Shown: in pieces, positions 1-7,612 of the stretch | Layout: each line of letters begins with the position of its first letter | Numbering within the stretch: position 1 is the first letter of the stretch | NCBI GenBank assembly: GCA_030613045.1 | Contig: JAUWMS010000049.1 | Span: forward strand, 1-10,026 | DNA: 10,026 nucleotides | Source: Candidatus Latescibacterota bacterium | Lineage (GTDB): Bacteria > Latescibacterota > 4484-107 | Reading direction: 5' to 3' | Notes under the pieces: model-generated | What the model was told of the DNA's origin: nothing | Databases searched by the model: none | Seen by the model: the letters and a program-made list of their open reading frames with translations, nothing else | Program-made: the position numbers and the translations under genes

Positions 1-262
1 TGTGCACTATAATATTCCGCATGATTTGATCATCGCTGAGACCCGCAAAAAAGCGGTCGTTCTGGCGAGACAGGTCGCTATGTATTTGGCCAAGACCCAT
101 ACGAAAAGCTCATTGAAGACCATCGGGCTTCATTTTGGCGGTCGGGATCATAGCACGGTGATTCACGCTTGTAAGTCGGTGCAGGAAAAAACGACACACG
201 ACGCGACCTTTCGGGAGGAATTAAAAAAACTCTCCGAACTTTGTAAATACACACTTACTTAG
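1..262 (+). CDS. dnaA: Chromosomal replication initiator DnaA, C-terminal fragment (domain IV)
   Basis: The gene enters from beyond the left edge; the first whole codon begins at base 2 and the stop TAG is 260-262, so only 86 residues are visible. They form the double-stranded DNA-binding domain IV: a basic helix with the stretch VVLARQVAMYLA (residues 19-30), then the helix-turn-helix containing the DnaA signature GGRDHSTVIHA (residues 46-56), whose Arg-Asp-His-Ser-Thr contacts the 9-bp DnaA box. The AAA+ ATPase domain lies outside the window. DnaA-ATP binds oriC and melts the origin, and its own boxes start about 50 bp downstream of this gene. A 14-bp palindrome TACTTA-GA-TAAGTA (256-269) spans the stop codon; it lacks a T-run and is not a clear terminator. 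The identification is secure. Confidence 0.97.
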   Translation, partial: VHYNIPHDLIIAETRKKAVVLARQVAMYLAKTHTKSSLKTIGLHFGGRDHSTVIHACKSVQEKTTHDATFREELKKLSELCKYTLT

Positions 263-312
263 ATAAGTATAAACAAAGATGTTCACATTATTTTCAAACT
301 CCGTGGACGCCA

Positions 313-360
313 TGTGGATTCGGTGTGGATAATCAGGCATTTACGATTTCTTGTGGATAA
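313..360 (-). promoter_or_regulatory. DnaA boxes, reverse-oriented cluster
   Basis: Two perfect boxes read on the minus strand (TGTGGATAA on the plus strand) at 324-332 and 352-360. A near-match lies 11 bp before the first (313-321; minus strand GAATCCACA). These point towards dnaA, opposite to the boxes that follow, so they may also repress dnaA or dnaN transcription, as DnaA is known to do at such sites. Confidence 0.88.
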
Positions 361-385
361 CTTACCAGGTTATCCACAAGAAATC
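345..385. repeat. Perfect 17-bp inverted repeat centred on converging DnaA boxes
   Basis: GATTTCTTGTGGATAAC (345-361) and GTTATCCACAAGAAATC (369-385) are exact reverse complements separated by the 7-nt loop TTACCAG. Each arm contains a full DnaA box (352-360 and 370-378). Two boxes facing each other need only 9 bp of symmetry, so the other 8 matched positions per arm are extra and suggest a selected palindrome or hairpin. Confidence 0.9.
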
Positions 386-400
386 CACAAGTTATCCACA
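370..400 (+). promoter_or_regulatory. Three tandem DnaA boxes at 11-bp steps
   Basis: TTATCCACA at 370-378 and 392-400 flank the variant AAATCCACA at 381-389. All three point the same way and start exactly 11 bp apart, about one helical turn. DnaA bound here would lie on one face of the helix, as expected for nucleating an ordered filament. The central box deviates only at the first two, least conserved, positions. Confidence 0.88.
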
Positions 401-465
401 TCTTTTCCTCCGGAATCGTATGGCTATTCAAAAGCTATACAGGGAAATAGTAAATTTTTTCATAG

Positions 466-484
466 TTATCCACACAAATCCACA
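466..484 (+). promoter_or_regulatory. Trio-proximal DnaA box pair
   Basis: A perfect TTATCCACA (466-474) is followed by AAATCCACA (476-484), start-to-start 10 bp, in the same orientation. The pair lies immediately left of a GC step and the DnaA-trio triplets, where double-strand binding is thought to hand over to single-strand binding. Confidence 0.85.
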
Positions 485-488
485 TAGC

Positions 489-515
489 CTATTATTATTA
501 CTATCTACTTTACTA
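489..515 (+). promoter_or_regulatory. DnaA-trio element (origin unwinding site)
   Basis: Leaving the last box, the plus strand reads CTA TTA TTA TTA CTA (489-503). Its complement read 3' to 5' is GAT AAT AAT AAT GAT, five consecutive matches to the published DnaA-trio consensus 3'-[G/A]A[T/C]-5'. Further matches follow out of phase (505-507, 510-512, 513-515). A short GC step (487-489) separates the run from the box at 476-484. The order box, GC step, trio, AT-rich DNA matches the bacterial basal unwinding module, so strand opening probably begins here. Confidence 0.75.
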
Positions 516-560
516 CAACAAACAGTCTCTTACTTTCCTCATTTTTTTGAAGCAAGCAGG

Positions 561-580
561 TGCTCGGTAATCAACGAGCA
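561..580. repeat. Small inverted repeat in the AT-rich part of the origin region
   Basis: TGCTCG (561-566) and CGAGCA (575-580) form a 6-bp stem with an 8-nt loop. A run of seven T (542-548) lies upstream and a run of eight A (580-587) downstream. The U-tract needed for an intrinsic terminator is not on the 3' side in either direction, so a terminator call is not supported. Its role is unknown. Confidence 0.4.
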
Positions 581-770
581 AAAAAAATTAAACCTGACGC
601 CCAACGCGATATACCGGGTGAGGAAAGGCACCCTTCAGAGTCACGTACAGATAATACGGATAGTGCTGATATTGACGCCTGATCTCCGCAAGAGACAGGT
701 ATAAAGAGGTGCAGGGAATACCTATTCGTCCGTAGCATCTGTAATGGATTCTGTGAACCTGTGCGAAAAA

Positions 771-1898
771 ATGAAAATTACAACCGACCAAGAGTCTCTT
801 TTCACCGGGATACAGACGATCTCGACAGTGGTACCGCCACGGGCCACACTCCCTATCCTATCAAATGTTCTGTTTACTGCCGAGGAGGGGAAGTTGGTGT
901 TATCGGCAACGGATCTGGATATCTCGATTCTGACAAGGATTCCTGTGGAAGTGCACGAACCTGGAGGAATCACGGTGCCGGCACGAAAGCTTCTGCAGAT
1001 TGTCCGGGAGTTGCCGAATACGAAATTGTCTCTGGAAACCGAGGGGGATCGAATTTCGATTCTCAGTGATCACGGGCATTACGTACTCACGGGGATTCCA
1101 GCGGATCAGTTTCCGAATCTTCCGACCGAAGTGGAAGGGATAAGTATAGAGGCTGATTCGGATTTGATGCGAAGGATGATTGAGAAGACCATTTTTGCGG
1201 CTTCCGGGGATGAGACGCGTCCGGAACTCAATGGCATCTTGTGGCGGGTCGAGGATCATGAGGGGGCGGGCCGGATGACGATGGTGACCACGGACGGTCA
1301 TCGGCTTGCGCGGATGACAGCTGGGCTTTCGGAACCCGTTGGAGAACAAGCGGAAGCTATTTTACCACCCAAAGCACTTCACCAGCTCGTTCGCCTTGTG
1401 ACCGGGGGAGCGTCGTTGAAGAAGGCCATTGTCGGACAGAATTATGTCATCTTCGATCTGGAGACCACCGTGCTCTTTTCCCGCGTTATCGAAGGGCCTT
1501 ATCCGGACTTCGAACAGGTTATTCCTCAGGAAAATGAGAAAAAATTGGTGGTGGCTTATGATATTCTGGTGCCTGGCCTCCGACGCGTGGCCATCCTCGC
1601 CGATTCGGACACGCACCAGGTTCGTCTGACACTCGGCGAAAATACGATGAGGCTCAGTTCCGCAAGTCGCGATATAGGCGCGGAAGCCGAGGAGGAGCTT
1701 CAGGTGAGCTACCAGAGCGACGCGCTTGACATCGCATACGACGCCAGTTATCTGATGGATATTCTTCGAAATATGGATTCCGAAGAGATCGTGTTTGAGC
1801 TGGATACGCCCATAAGTGCGGGGGTCATTCGGCCTGTTCAACAGCAGGAAGGGCAGGACTATCTCTGCCTCATTATGCCGCTTCGCATTATGGAATAA
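771..1898 (+). CDS. dnaN: DNA polymerase III beta subunit (sliding clamp)
   Basis: DnaN forms the ring-shaped dimer that tethers the replicative polymerase and many repair proteins to DNA. The 375-residue product matches the family's usual length of about 370. The N-terminus MKITTDQESLFTGIQTIS and the stretch RATLPILSNVLF (about residues 20-31) are typical of clamp domain 1, and ELNGILWRV, TDGHRLARM and the C-terminal LIMPLRI are typical of domains 2 and 3. I chose ATG 771 because family members normally start at this Met-Lys. An in-frame ATG at 744 would add nine residues (MDSVNLCEK) without family support. Neither start has a Shine-Dalgarno motif. Transcription probably starts in the 591-770 leader or comes from the origin region, where bound DnaA could regulate it; no clear -35/-10 pair is visible. 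Confidence 0.96.
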   Translation: MKITTDQESLFTGIQTISTVVPPRATLPILSNVLFTAEEGKLVLSATDLDISILTRIPVEVHEPGGITVPARKLLQIVRELPNTKLSLETEGDRISILSDHGHYVLTGIPADQFPNLPTEVEGISIEADSDLMRRMIEKTIFAASGDETRPELNGILWRVEDHEGAGRMTMVTTDGHRLARMTAGLSEPVGEQAEAILPPKALHQLVRLVTGGASLKKAIVGQNYVIFDLETTVLFSRVIEGPYPDFEQVIPQENEKKLVVAYDILVPGLRRVAILADSDTHQVRLTLGENTMRLSSASRDIGAEAEEELQVSYQSDALDIAYDASYLMDILRNMDSEEIVFELDTPISAGVIRPVQQQEGQDYLCLIMPLRIME

Positions 1899-1906
1899 CC
1901 TCTTTC

Positions 1907-2003
1907 AATGAGTAATGAACAATAGTAATGAGCAATACCCTGAATTTTGGACGGTTAAGCGGTGTGTTCTTTATTGTTCAGTGTTTATTACTCATTGCTC
2001 ATT
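1907..2003. repeat. Mirrored period-7 degenerate tandem repeat (dnaN-recF gap)
   Basis: The left arm reads AATGAGT-AATGAAC-AATAGT-AATGAGC (1907-1933). The right arm, read on the minus strand from 2003 back, gives AATGAGC-AATGAGT-AATAAAC-ACTGAAC. Exact inverted matches include 1907-1916 with 1987-1996, 1916-1924 with 1972-1980, and 1927-1936 with 1994-2003. The spacer 1937-1970 is unrelated. The right arm ends 3 bp before the recF start codon, which therefore has no room for a normal ribosome-binding site. The repeat fills most of the gap. Confidence 0.82.
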
Positions 2004-2006
2004 CCT

Positions 2007-3155
2007 ATGTTTCTATCTATCTTAGATCTTCATCATTTCCGAAACTACGCGCAGGAGCGGTTGCATTTTTCTCCGAAGGGCGTATTGATTCGAGGGGGGA
2101 ACGCCCAGGGCAAGTCGAATCTGTTGGAGGCGATCTATTTTCTGTCGCTTGGCAAATCCTCGCGCGGAGCGACAGAGGCGGACGTCGCATCCTACGACCA
2201 ACGGGGATTTGGCGTGCGGGGCGGTTTTTCCGCAGAGACCGGTTCTTTTTCTATCTTCGTGGAATACGATGCGGTTCGAGGCAAGCGGATATACATAGAC
2301 GGGCAGGCGTTGCCACGCGCCTCTCTCCTCGTCGGACGGTTTCCTTCCGTGCATTTTTCTCCTGAGGATGTGGATCTGATTCTTCGTTTTCCGGTGGGTC
2401 GGAGGCGTATTTTGGATGCGCTGCTGTCCCAGGAAAGCCGGGAGTATCTATCGGATCTTCTCCGATATCGAAGAGTGTTGACTCAGCGGAATCGCCTTTT
2501 GAAGCGGATCACGCGAGTCGGGGCGCAGGCGGACCGGCTGCTTCATCCATGGGACGGAGAGTTGGCCACGTGCGGCGCCCGAATCGTCCGAAGAAGGATG
2601 GCGATGATTGAGGAACTCAGGGGTGATTTCGTTTCGTTCTACCGGAAGCTGGCCTCGGGAGGCGAGGAGGCGTCGTTTACCTACGAACACACCGTGTCCT
2701 TCGAGGGGGAGGACCGCGACGCGCCGTGTTTTATGGAAGCGTTGTCAAAGAACCGATCGCAGGAAATTCGGATGGGATATACGCTATCCGGTCCGCATCG
2801 GGACGACGTGCGTATCCGTGTGAACGGTCATGATCTTCAGCGGTTTGGCTCTCAGGGGCAGTTGAAGAGCGTATTGCTGGCGTGGAAACTCGCGGAGGTC
2901 GTTTTCCTGCAACGCGCCTCCAAGCAGTGGCCGGTGTTGTTGCTGGACGATGTGTTTTCGGAGTTGGACCGACGGAGATGTCTGATCCTGCAAGAGTTGC
3001 TTTCGGAGTTCGGGCAGGTTTTTTTGACCGCGGCCCGGGAGGAGGATCTCCCGCTGACGCAGATGGGTTTCGATGAGGTCGTTATTGAAAAAGGAACGTG
3101 CATCCGGACGTCGCGCACGGGATCATCCCCGGCCGCTGGGGAATCTGCTTGCTAA
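2007..3155 (+). CDS. recF: DNA replication and repair protein RecF
   Basis: RecF is an SMC-like ATPase that acts with RecO and RecR to load RecA at single-strand gaps. The 382-residue product is slightly longer than usual (about 360-375). Visible landmarks are the N-terminal LDLHHFRNY, Walker A GGNAQGKS (residues 30-37), the ABC-type signature region FGSQGQLKSVLLAWKLAE starting at residue 280, Walker B LLLDDVF with the Asp pair at 314-315, and the D-loop SELD. ATG 2007 was chosen because homologues begin at this Met; the in-frame ATG at 1962 would add 15 residues (MCSLLFSVYYSLLIP) encoded largely by the repeat upstream. No Shine-Dalgarno sequence precedes it. The last 83 nt overlap the next gene, implying translational coupling. 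Confidence 0.96.
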   Translation: MFLSILDLHHFRNYAQERLHFSPKGVLIRGGNAQGKSNLLEAIYFLSLGKSSRGATEADVASYDQRGFGVRGGFSAETGSFSIFVEYDAVRGKRIYIDGQALPRASLLVGRFPSVHFSPEDVDLILRFPVGRRRILDALLSQESREYLSDLLRYRRVLTQRNRLLKRITRVGAQADRLLHPWDGELATCGARIVRRRMAMIEELRGDFVSFYRKLASGGEEASFTYEHTVSFEGEDRDAPCFMEALSKNRSQEIRMGYTLSGPHRDDVRIRVNGHDLQRFGSQGQLKSVLLAWKLAEVVFLQRASKQWPVLLLDDVFSELDRRRCLILQELLSEFGQVFLTAAREEDLPLTQMGFDEVVIEKGTCIRTSRTGSSPAAGESAC

Positions 3156-3411
3156 GGTGGTGCAAAACTTGCACCTCGGCCGGAGACTGGCGGAGCAGAG
3201 GGCGTGTGAATTGTGGCCCGGGGTGGTTGGAAAACACGTTTCCAAAAACACGAAAGTACGTACGATAGATCGCGGGAAGCTCTTTGTGTGGGTCAAAACA
3301 CCTGCATGGCAGAATGAAATTTCGCTTCGTCGTGCGGAGATTATTCGGAAGCTGAATAAGGCGGTGGGGGAACACGTGGTGGAGGATATCTTGTTTGTTA
3401 GTGAGCGGTAA
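3073..3411 (+). CDS. dciA: DciA-type protein (DUF721), replicative helicase partner
   Basis: The 112-residue product belongs to the DUF721/DciA family. DciA interacts with the replicative helicase DnaB and supports its loading in bacteria that lack the phage-derived loaders DnaC or DnaI. The family pattern is clear: LGNLLAKVVQNLHLGRRLAE (residues 22-41), the helix ending in LWPGVVG (47-53), KLFVWVKTPAWQNEI (69-83) matching the typical 'L-V-V-ssaWa-eL' strand and helix, and a closing LNKAVGEHVVEDILF. The N-terminal 20 residues are basic. The ATG at 3073 gives an 83-nt overlap with recF. A GTG at 3157, just past the recF stop, would remove a conserved helix, so I prefer the longer form. No Shine-Dalgarno motif is visible, consistent with coupling to recF. 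Confidence 0.88.
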   Translation: MRSLLKKERASGRRARDHPRPLGNLLAKVVQNLHLGRRLAEQRACELWPGVVGKHVSKNTKVRTIDRGKLFVWVKTPAWQNEISLRRAEIIRKLNKAVGEHVVEDILFVSER

Positions 3412-3414
3412 GGC

Positions 3415-5470
<2,056 letters not shown>

Positions 5471-5491
5471 AAAATCGAGTAGTAGAACACC

Positions 5492-5511
5492 CCGGCGCCG
5501 GAGACCGGTCT
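5492..5511 (+). promoter_or_regulatory. Two abutting 10-bp palindromes over a ribosome-binding site
   Basis: CCGGCGCCGG (5492-5501) and AGACCGGTCT (5502-5511) are each perfect palindromes and sit back to back, ending at the base before the ATG at 5512. The likely Shine-Dalgarno GGAG (5500-5503, 8 nt from the ATG) straddles their junction. Pairing of CCGG motifs could hide it, so translational control or a protein-binding site is possible. No T-run follows, so this is not an intrinsic terminator for gyrB. Confidence 0.55.
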
Positions 5512-6162
5512 ATGAGTGGACAGAGTGGAAGAGATAGCGGGGATGGCGCACAGGAGGGCTTGATTCCGAAGCATGGCGGCTACCGGAAGCTGAAGAGCTT
5601 TCAGATCGCGCAACTTGCCTATGACGTAACGGCTCGGTTTTGTGACCGTTACATCGACAGACGGAGCCGCACTCATGATCAGATGGTTCAGGCGGCGCGC
5701 TCGGGGGTGCAGAATATCGCTGAGGGAAGCCAGGCGTCGGGCACCTCGAAAAAGTTTGAACTGAAGCTGACGAGTGTGGCGCGGGCGAGTCCGGAGGAGT
5801 TGCGGCTGGATTATGAGGACTTTCTGCGGCAGCGGAGCTTGCCGCAGGGGGAAAGAAACGATCCGCGGCGGACGGACTTGGTTGATCGGCGTTGCGCCAC
5901 CGCTGATGAAGTGGCCCTGTGGGTGCGGGAAGTGCATGAAAGAGGTGGACAATATGGACAAAGTGGATACGCCACCAAGTCCACAAGGTCCACTCAGTCC
6001 ACTTACCCCGAGATTGCGGCCAATGCCGCTTTGACGCTCATCGCCGTTGCCTGTAGTCTTCTGGACCGCCAACTTGCGGCGCAGTCCAGAGCCTTTGAGC
6101 AAGAGGGCGGCTTTACGGAACGGCTTTATCGGAGGCGTCAGCAGGCACGGAGGAACCGATGA
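5512..6162 (+). CDS. Four-helix-bundle suffix domain protein (S23/IVP-related)
   Basis: The 216-residue product resembles the 23S rRNA intervening-sequence (S23/IVP) four-helix-bundle superfamily, in the longer subgroup with an extra C-terminal helical 'suffix' domain. The core runs from HGGYRKLKSFQIAQLAYDVT (residues 21-40) through RSGVQNIAEGSQASGTSKK (63-81) to about residue 143, with the family hallmark NIAEGS and the following SVARASPEELRLDYEDFLRQR. The suffix is NAALTLIAVACSLLDRQLAA (171-190) plus EGGFTERLYRRR. Between them residues 145-165 are low-complexity triplets (GGQ, YGQ, SGY, ATK, STR, STQ, STY) encoded by a mirrored 9-nt repeat. The N-terminus SGQSGR uses the same unit. Molecular function is unknown; relatives are suspected nucleic-acid-binding or scaffold proteins. 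The GGAG site supports this start. The stop overlaps the next ATG (ATGA). Confidence 0.82.
   Translation: MSGQSGRDSGDGAQEGLIPKHGGYRKLKSFQIAQLAYDVTARFCDRYIDRRSRTHDQMVQAARSGVQNIAEGSQASGTSKKFELKLTSVARASPEELRLDYEDFLRQRSLPQGERNDPRRTDLVDRRCATADEVALWVREVHERGGQYGQSGYATKSTRSTQSTYPEIAANAALTLIAVACSLLDRQLAAQSRAFEQEGGFTERLYRRRQQARRNR
5945..6005. repeat. In-frame mirrored period-9 tandem repeat inside the four-helix gene
   Basis: Units start every 9 bp at 5945, 5954, 5963, 5972, 5981, 5990 and 5999: GTGGACAAT, ATGGACAAA, GTGGATACG, then the inverted series CCACCAAGT, CCACAAGGT, CCACTCAGT, CCACTTA. The minus strand of the right half reads GTGGACTGA, GTGGACCTT, GTGGACTTG. A detached pair of the same unit (GTGGACAGA, GTGGAAGAG) sits at 5516-5533 at the start of the same gene. 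Because the period is a multiple of three, unit gain or loss keeps the frame. Confidence 0.88.
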
Positions 6163-6314
6163 GTTTTCTCAGCGAAACCGCTCTCGGCTGGACAAACCGC
6201 GACTACGCCACCATCATTGCCGTGGCCCGCAAGATTCCGGATAAGATCCTCCAGGAAGACCCCAAACTCCTCATGTGGTACGACCAGGCGGTGACGCGAA
6301 CAGGAGGCCAGTAA
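6159..6314 (+). CDS. Small unknown protein (51 aa), coupled to its neighbours
   Basis: I do not recognise this 51-residue product. It starts MSFLSETALGWTNRDYATII, continues with a basic and acidic amphipathic stretch (about residues 21-37), and ends LLMWYDQAVTRTGGQ. It has no signal peptide or membrane segment. Support for it being real comes from layout. Its ATG overlaps the previous stop as ATGA, a GGAGG (6149-6153) lies 5 nt upstream, and its last codons contain the AGGAGG (6302-6307) that serves the next gene, which begins one base after its stop. It could be an accessory or antitoxin-like protein for the ATPase, a small partner of the four-helix protein, or a remnant kept for translational coupling. 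Function is open. Confidence 0.6.
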   Translation: MSFLSETALGWTNRDYATIIAVARKIPDKILQEDPKLLMWYDQAVTRTGGQ

Positions 6315-6315
6315 T

Positions 6316-7608
6316 ATGGCAAAAATAGAAGGATTCAGGATTAAAAATTACCGTGTGCTGAAAGACGTGACACTCGGAAAACTATGGAACATGCAACAGG
6401 CTATGCCACTGACGCCTATGACTGCGGTTATCGGGAAAAACGGTGTCGGCAAGAGTTCTCTGTTCGATGCTTTTGGTTTTCTTGGTGATTGCCTGAAATT
6501 GGGTGTTGAAGAAGCCTGTGATATTAAAGAGCGGGGAGGATTTGATCGTATTCGTTCTCAGGGAAGGGATGCCCCGATTGAGTTCCAGATATATTATAGG
6601 CAAAATAGAGATGCCCGACCGATCACCTATGAGCTTGCAATTGACACAGATAAAAGCGGTCGTCCTTACGTCATACAGGAACGTCTTCGCCAGCGGCGTA
6701 GGTTGCAAAGGCACGGGCGGCCATTTTCTTTTCTTATATTGGAGGAAGGCAAAGGAGTCGTGTGGAAAGGTGAGGAACTGGCGCAGCAGATTGATGAAGG
6801 CACGGCGGATGTTGACTTATTCAAGTTGATGGAGAAAATTGAATCAGGAACACAAAAAGAGGAAAGCCGCGAAACAGAGATTATTGAGCTGCAAGACAAG
6901 CGGAAGCTTGGTATTGCAACTCTTGGCGCCCTGAAACTACATCCCCGGATATCGGCCTTTCGACAATTTATCGAAGGATGGTATTTGAGTTATTTTACGC
7001 CGGATTCCGCCCGCAGCCTGCCCTTGGCCGGTCCACAAAGGCATTTGAATATCCACGGAGACAATCTCGGCAATGTCGTTCAATTCATGGAGCGTGAACA
7101 CCCAAAACGTTTTAAGAGTATTCTCGATCGCATTGCGGAGAAAATCCCCGGAATTGACAGTATAGATACCGAAGTGAGTTCGGATAAACGGTTGCTTCTC
7201 CGTTTTAATGACAAAGGTTTCGATGATCCGTTTTACGCTCAGCAAATGTCTGATGGCACACTAAAAGTCTTTGCCTATTTGCTCCTATTGGAAGACCCAG
7301 CACCACCGCCATTCATCTGTATCGAAGAGCCCGAAAACGGGCTATATCATAAACTCCTTGAGACGCTGGCCACTGAATTCCGGACACGTGCAACTGGCCT
7401 GAAAAATGCGCCACAACTCTTTATCACCACTCATCAACCCTATTTTGTCGATGCACTCGCACCGGACGAGACATGGATTCTTGAAAAGGGTCCGGATGGC
7501 TTTTCGAGCATCCGAAGGGCCAGCGATGATGCAACCGTCCAAGCCATGGTAGATGAGGGATTACCGCTTGGCAGCCTCTGGTACAGCGATTATCTGGATG
7601 CGAGGTGA
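6316..7608 (+). CDS. SMC/OLD-like AAA ATPase (AAA_21 / COG4637 type)
   Basis: The 430-residue product is an ABC/SMC-class ATPase of the kind found in OLD, RecF-like and several phage-defence proteins. The N-terminus IEGFRIKNYRVLKDVTLG is the usual first strands, Walker A is GKNGVGKS (residues 40-47), a degenerate ABC signature MSDGTLKVFAYLLLL starts at residue 311, Walker B is FICIEEPENGL with Glu337-Glu338, and the switch His is in FITTHQPYF (His373). The middle (about 150-300) is the family-variable region. No nuclease domain is fused; the next gene supplies a TOPRIM-like partner 4 nt downstream. A strong AGGAGG lies 8 nt before the ATG. Base composition is clearly lower in G+C than the gyrase genes. 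Function beyond ATPase is inferred, not shown. Confidence 0.88.
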   Translation: MAKIEGFRIKNYRVLKDVTLGKLWNMQQAMPLTPMTAVIGKNGVGKSSLFDAFGFLGDCLKLGVEEACDIKERGGFDRIRSQGRDAPIEFQIYYRQNRDARPITYELAIDTDKSGRPYVIQERLRQRRRLQRHGRPFSFLILEEGKGVVWKGEELAQQIDEGTADVDLFKLMEKIESGTQKEESRETEIIELQDKRKLGIATLGALKLHPRISAFRQFIEGWYLSYFTPDSARSLPLAGPQRHLNIHGDNLGNVVQFMEREHPKRFKSILDRIAEKIPGIDSIDTEVSSDKRLLLRFNDKGFDDPFYAQQMSDGTLKVFAYLLLLEDPAPPPFICIEEPENGLYHKLLETLATEFRTRATGLKNAPQLFITTHQPYFVDALAPDETWILEKGPDGFSSIRRASDDATVQAMVDEGLPLGSLWYSDYLDAR

Positions 7609-7612
7609 GCCA

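Larger units (their letters stand above)
310..590. other. oriC: Chromosomal replication origin (oriC), dnaA-dnaN intergenic type
   Basis: The 508-bp gap between dnaA and dnaN contains no credible gene. Its left half carries five perfect TTATCCACA boxes (324-332 and 352-360 on -, 370-378, 392-400 and 466-474 on +) and three close variants (313-321 on -, 381-389 and 476-484 on +). The last box pair is followed by a GC step, DnaA-trio triplets and an AT-rich tract up to about 590, the expected order of binding, unwinding and helicase-loading elements. Location next to dnaA and dnaN is the commonest bacterial arrangement. The remaining part, about 591-770, shows only a weak GGGTG/CACCC hairpin (616-633) and no convincing promoter. 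Boundaries are approximate. Confidence 0.92.

Noticed and set aside
351..704. Open frame of 117 codons on the + strand across the origin
   Set aside because: It runs through the DnaA boxes and trio element, its product looks like no protein family, and it has no ribosome-binding site.
672..705. Possible promoter TTGACG (672-677) and TATAAA (700-705) before dnaN
   Set aside because: The spacer is 22 nt, too long for a sigma-70 promoter.
5512..6162. Diversity-generating retroelement accessory protein (Avd-like) reading of the four-helix gene
   Set aside because: No reverse transcriptase, template repeat or variable repeat is present in the window, and the suffix domain fits the other subgroup better.
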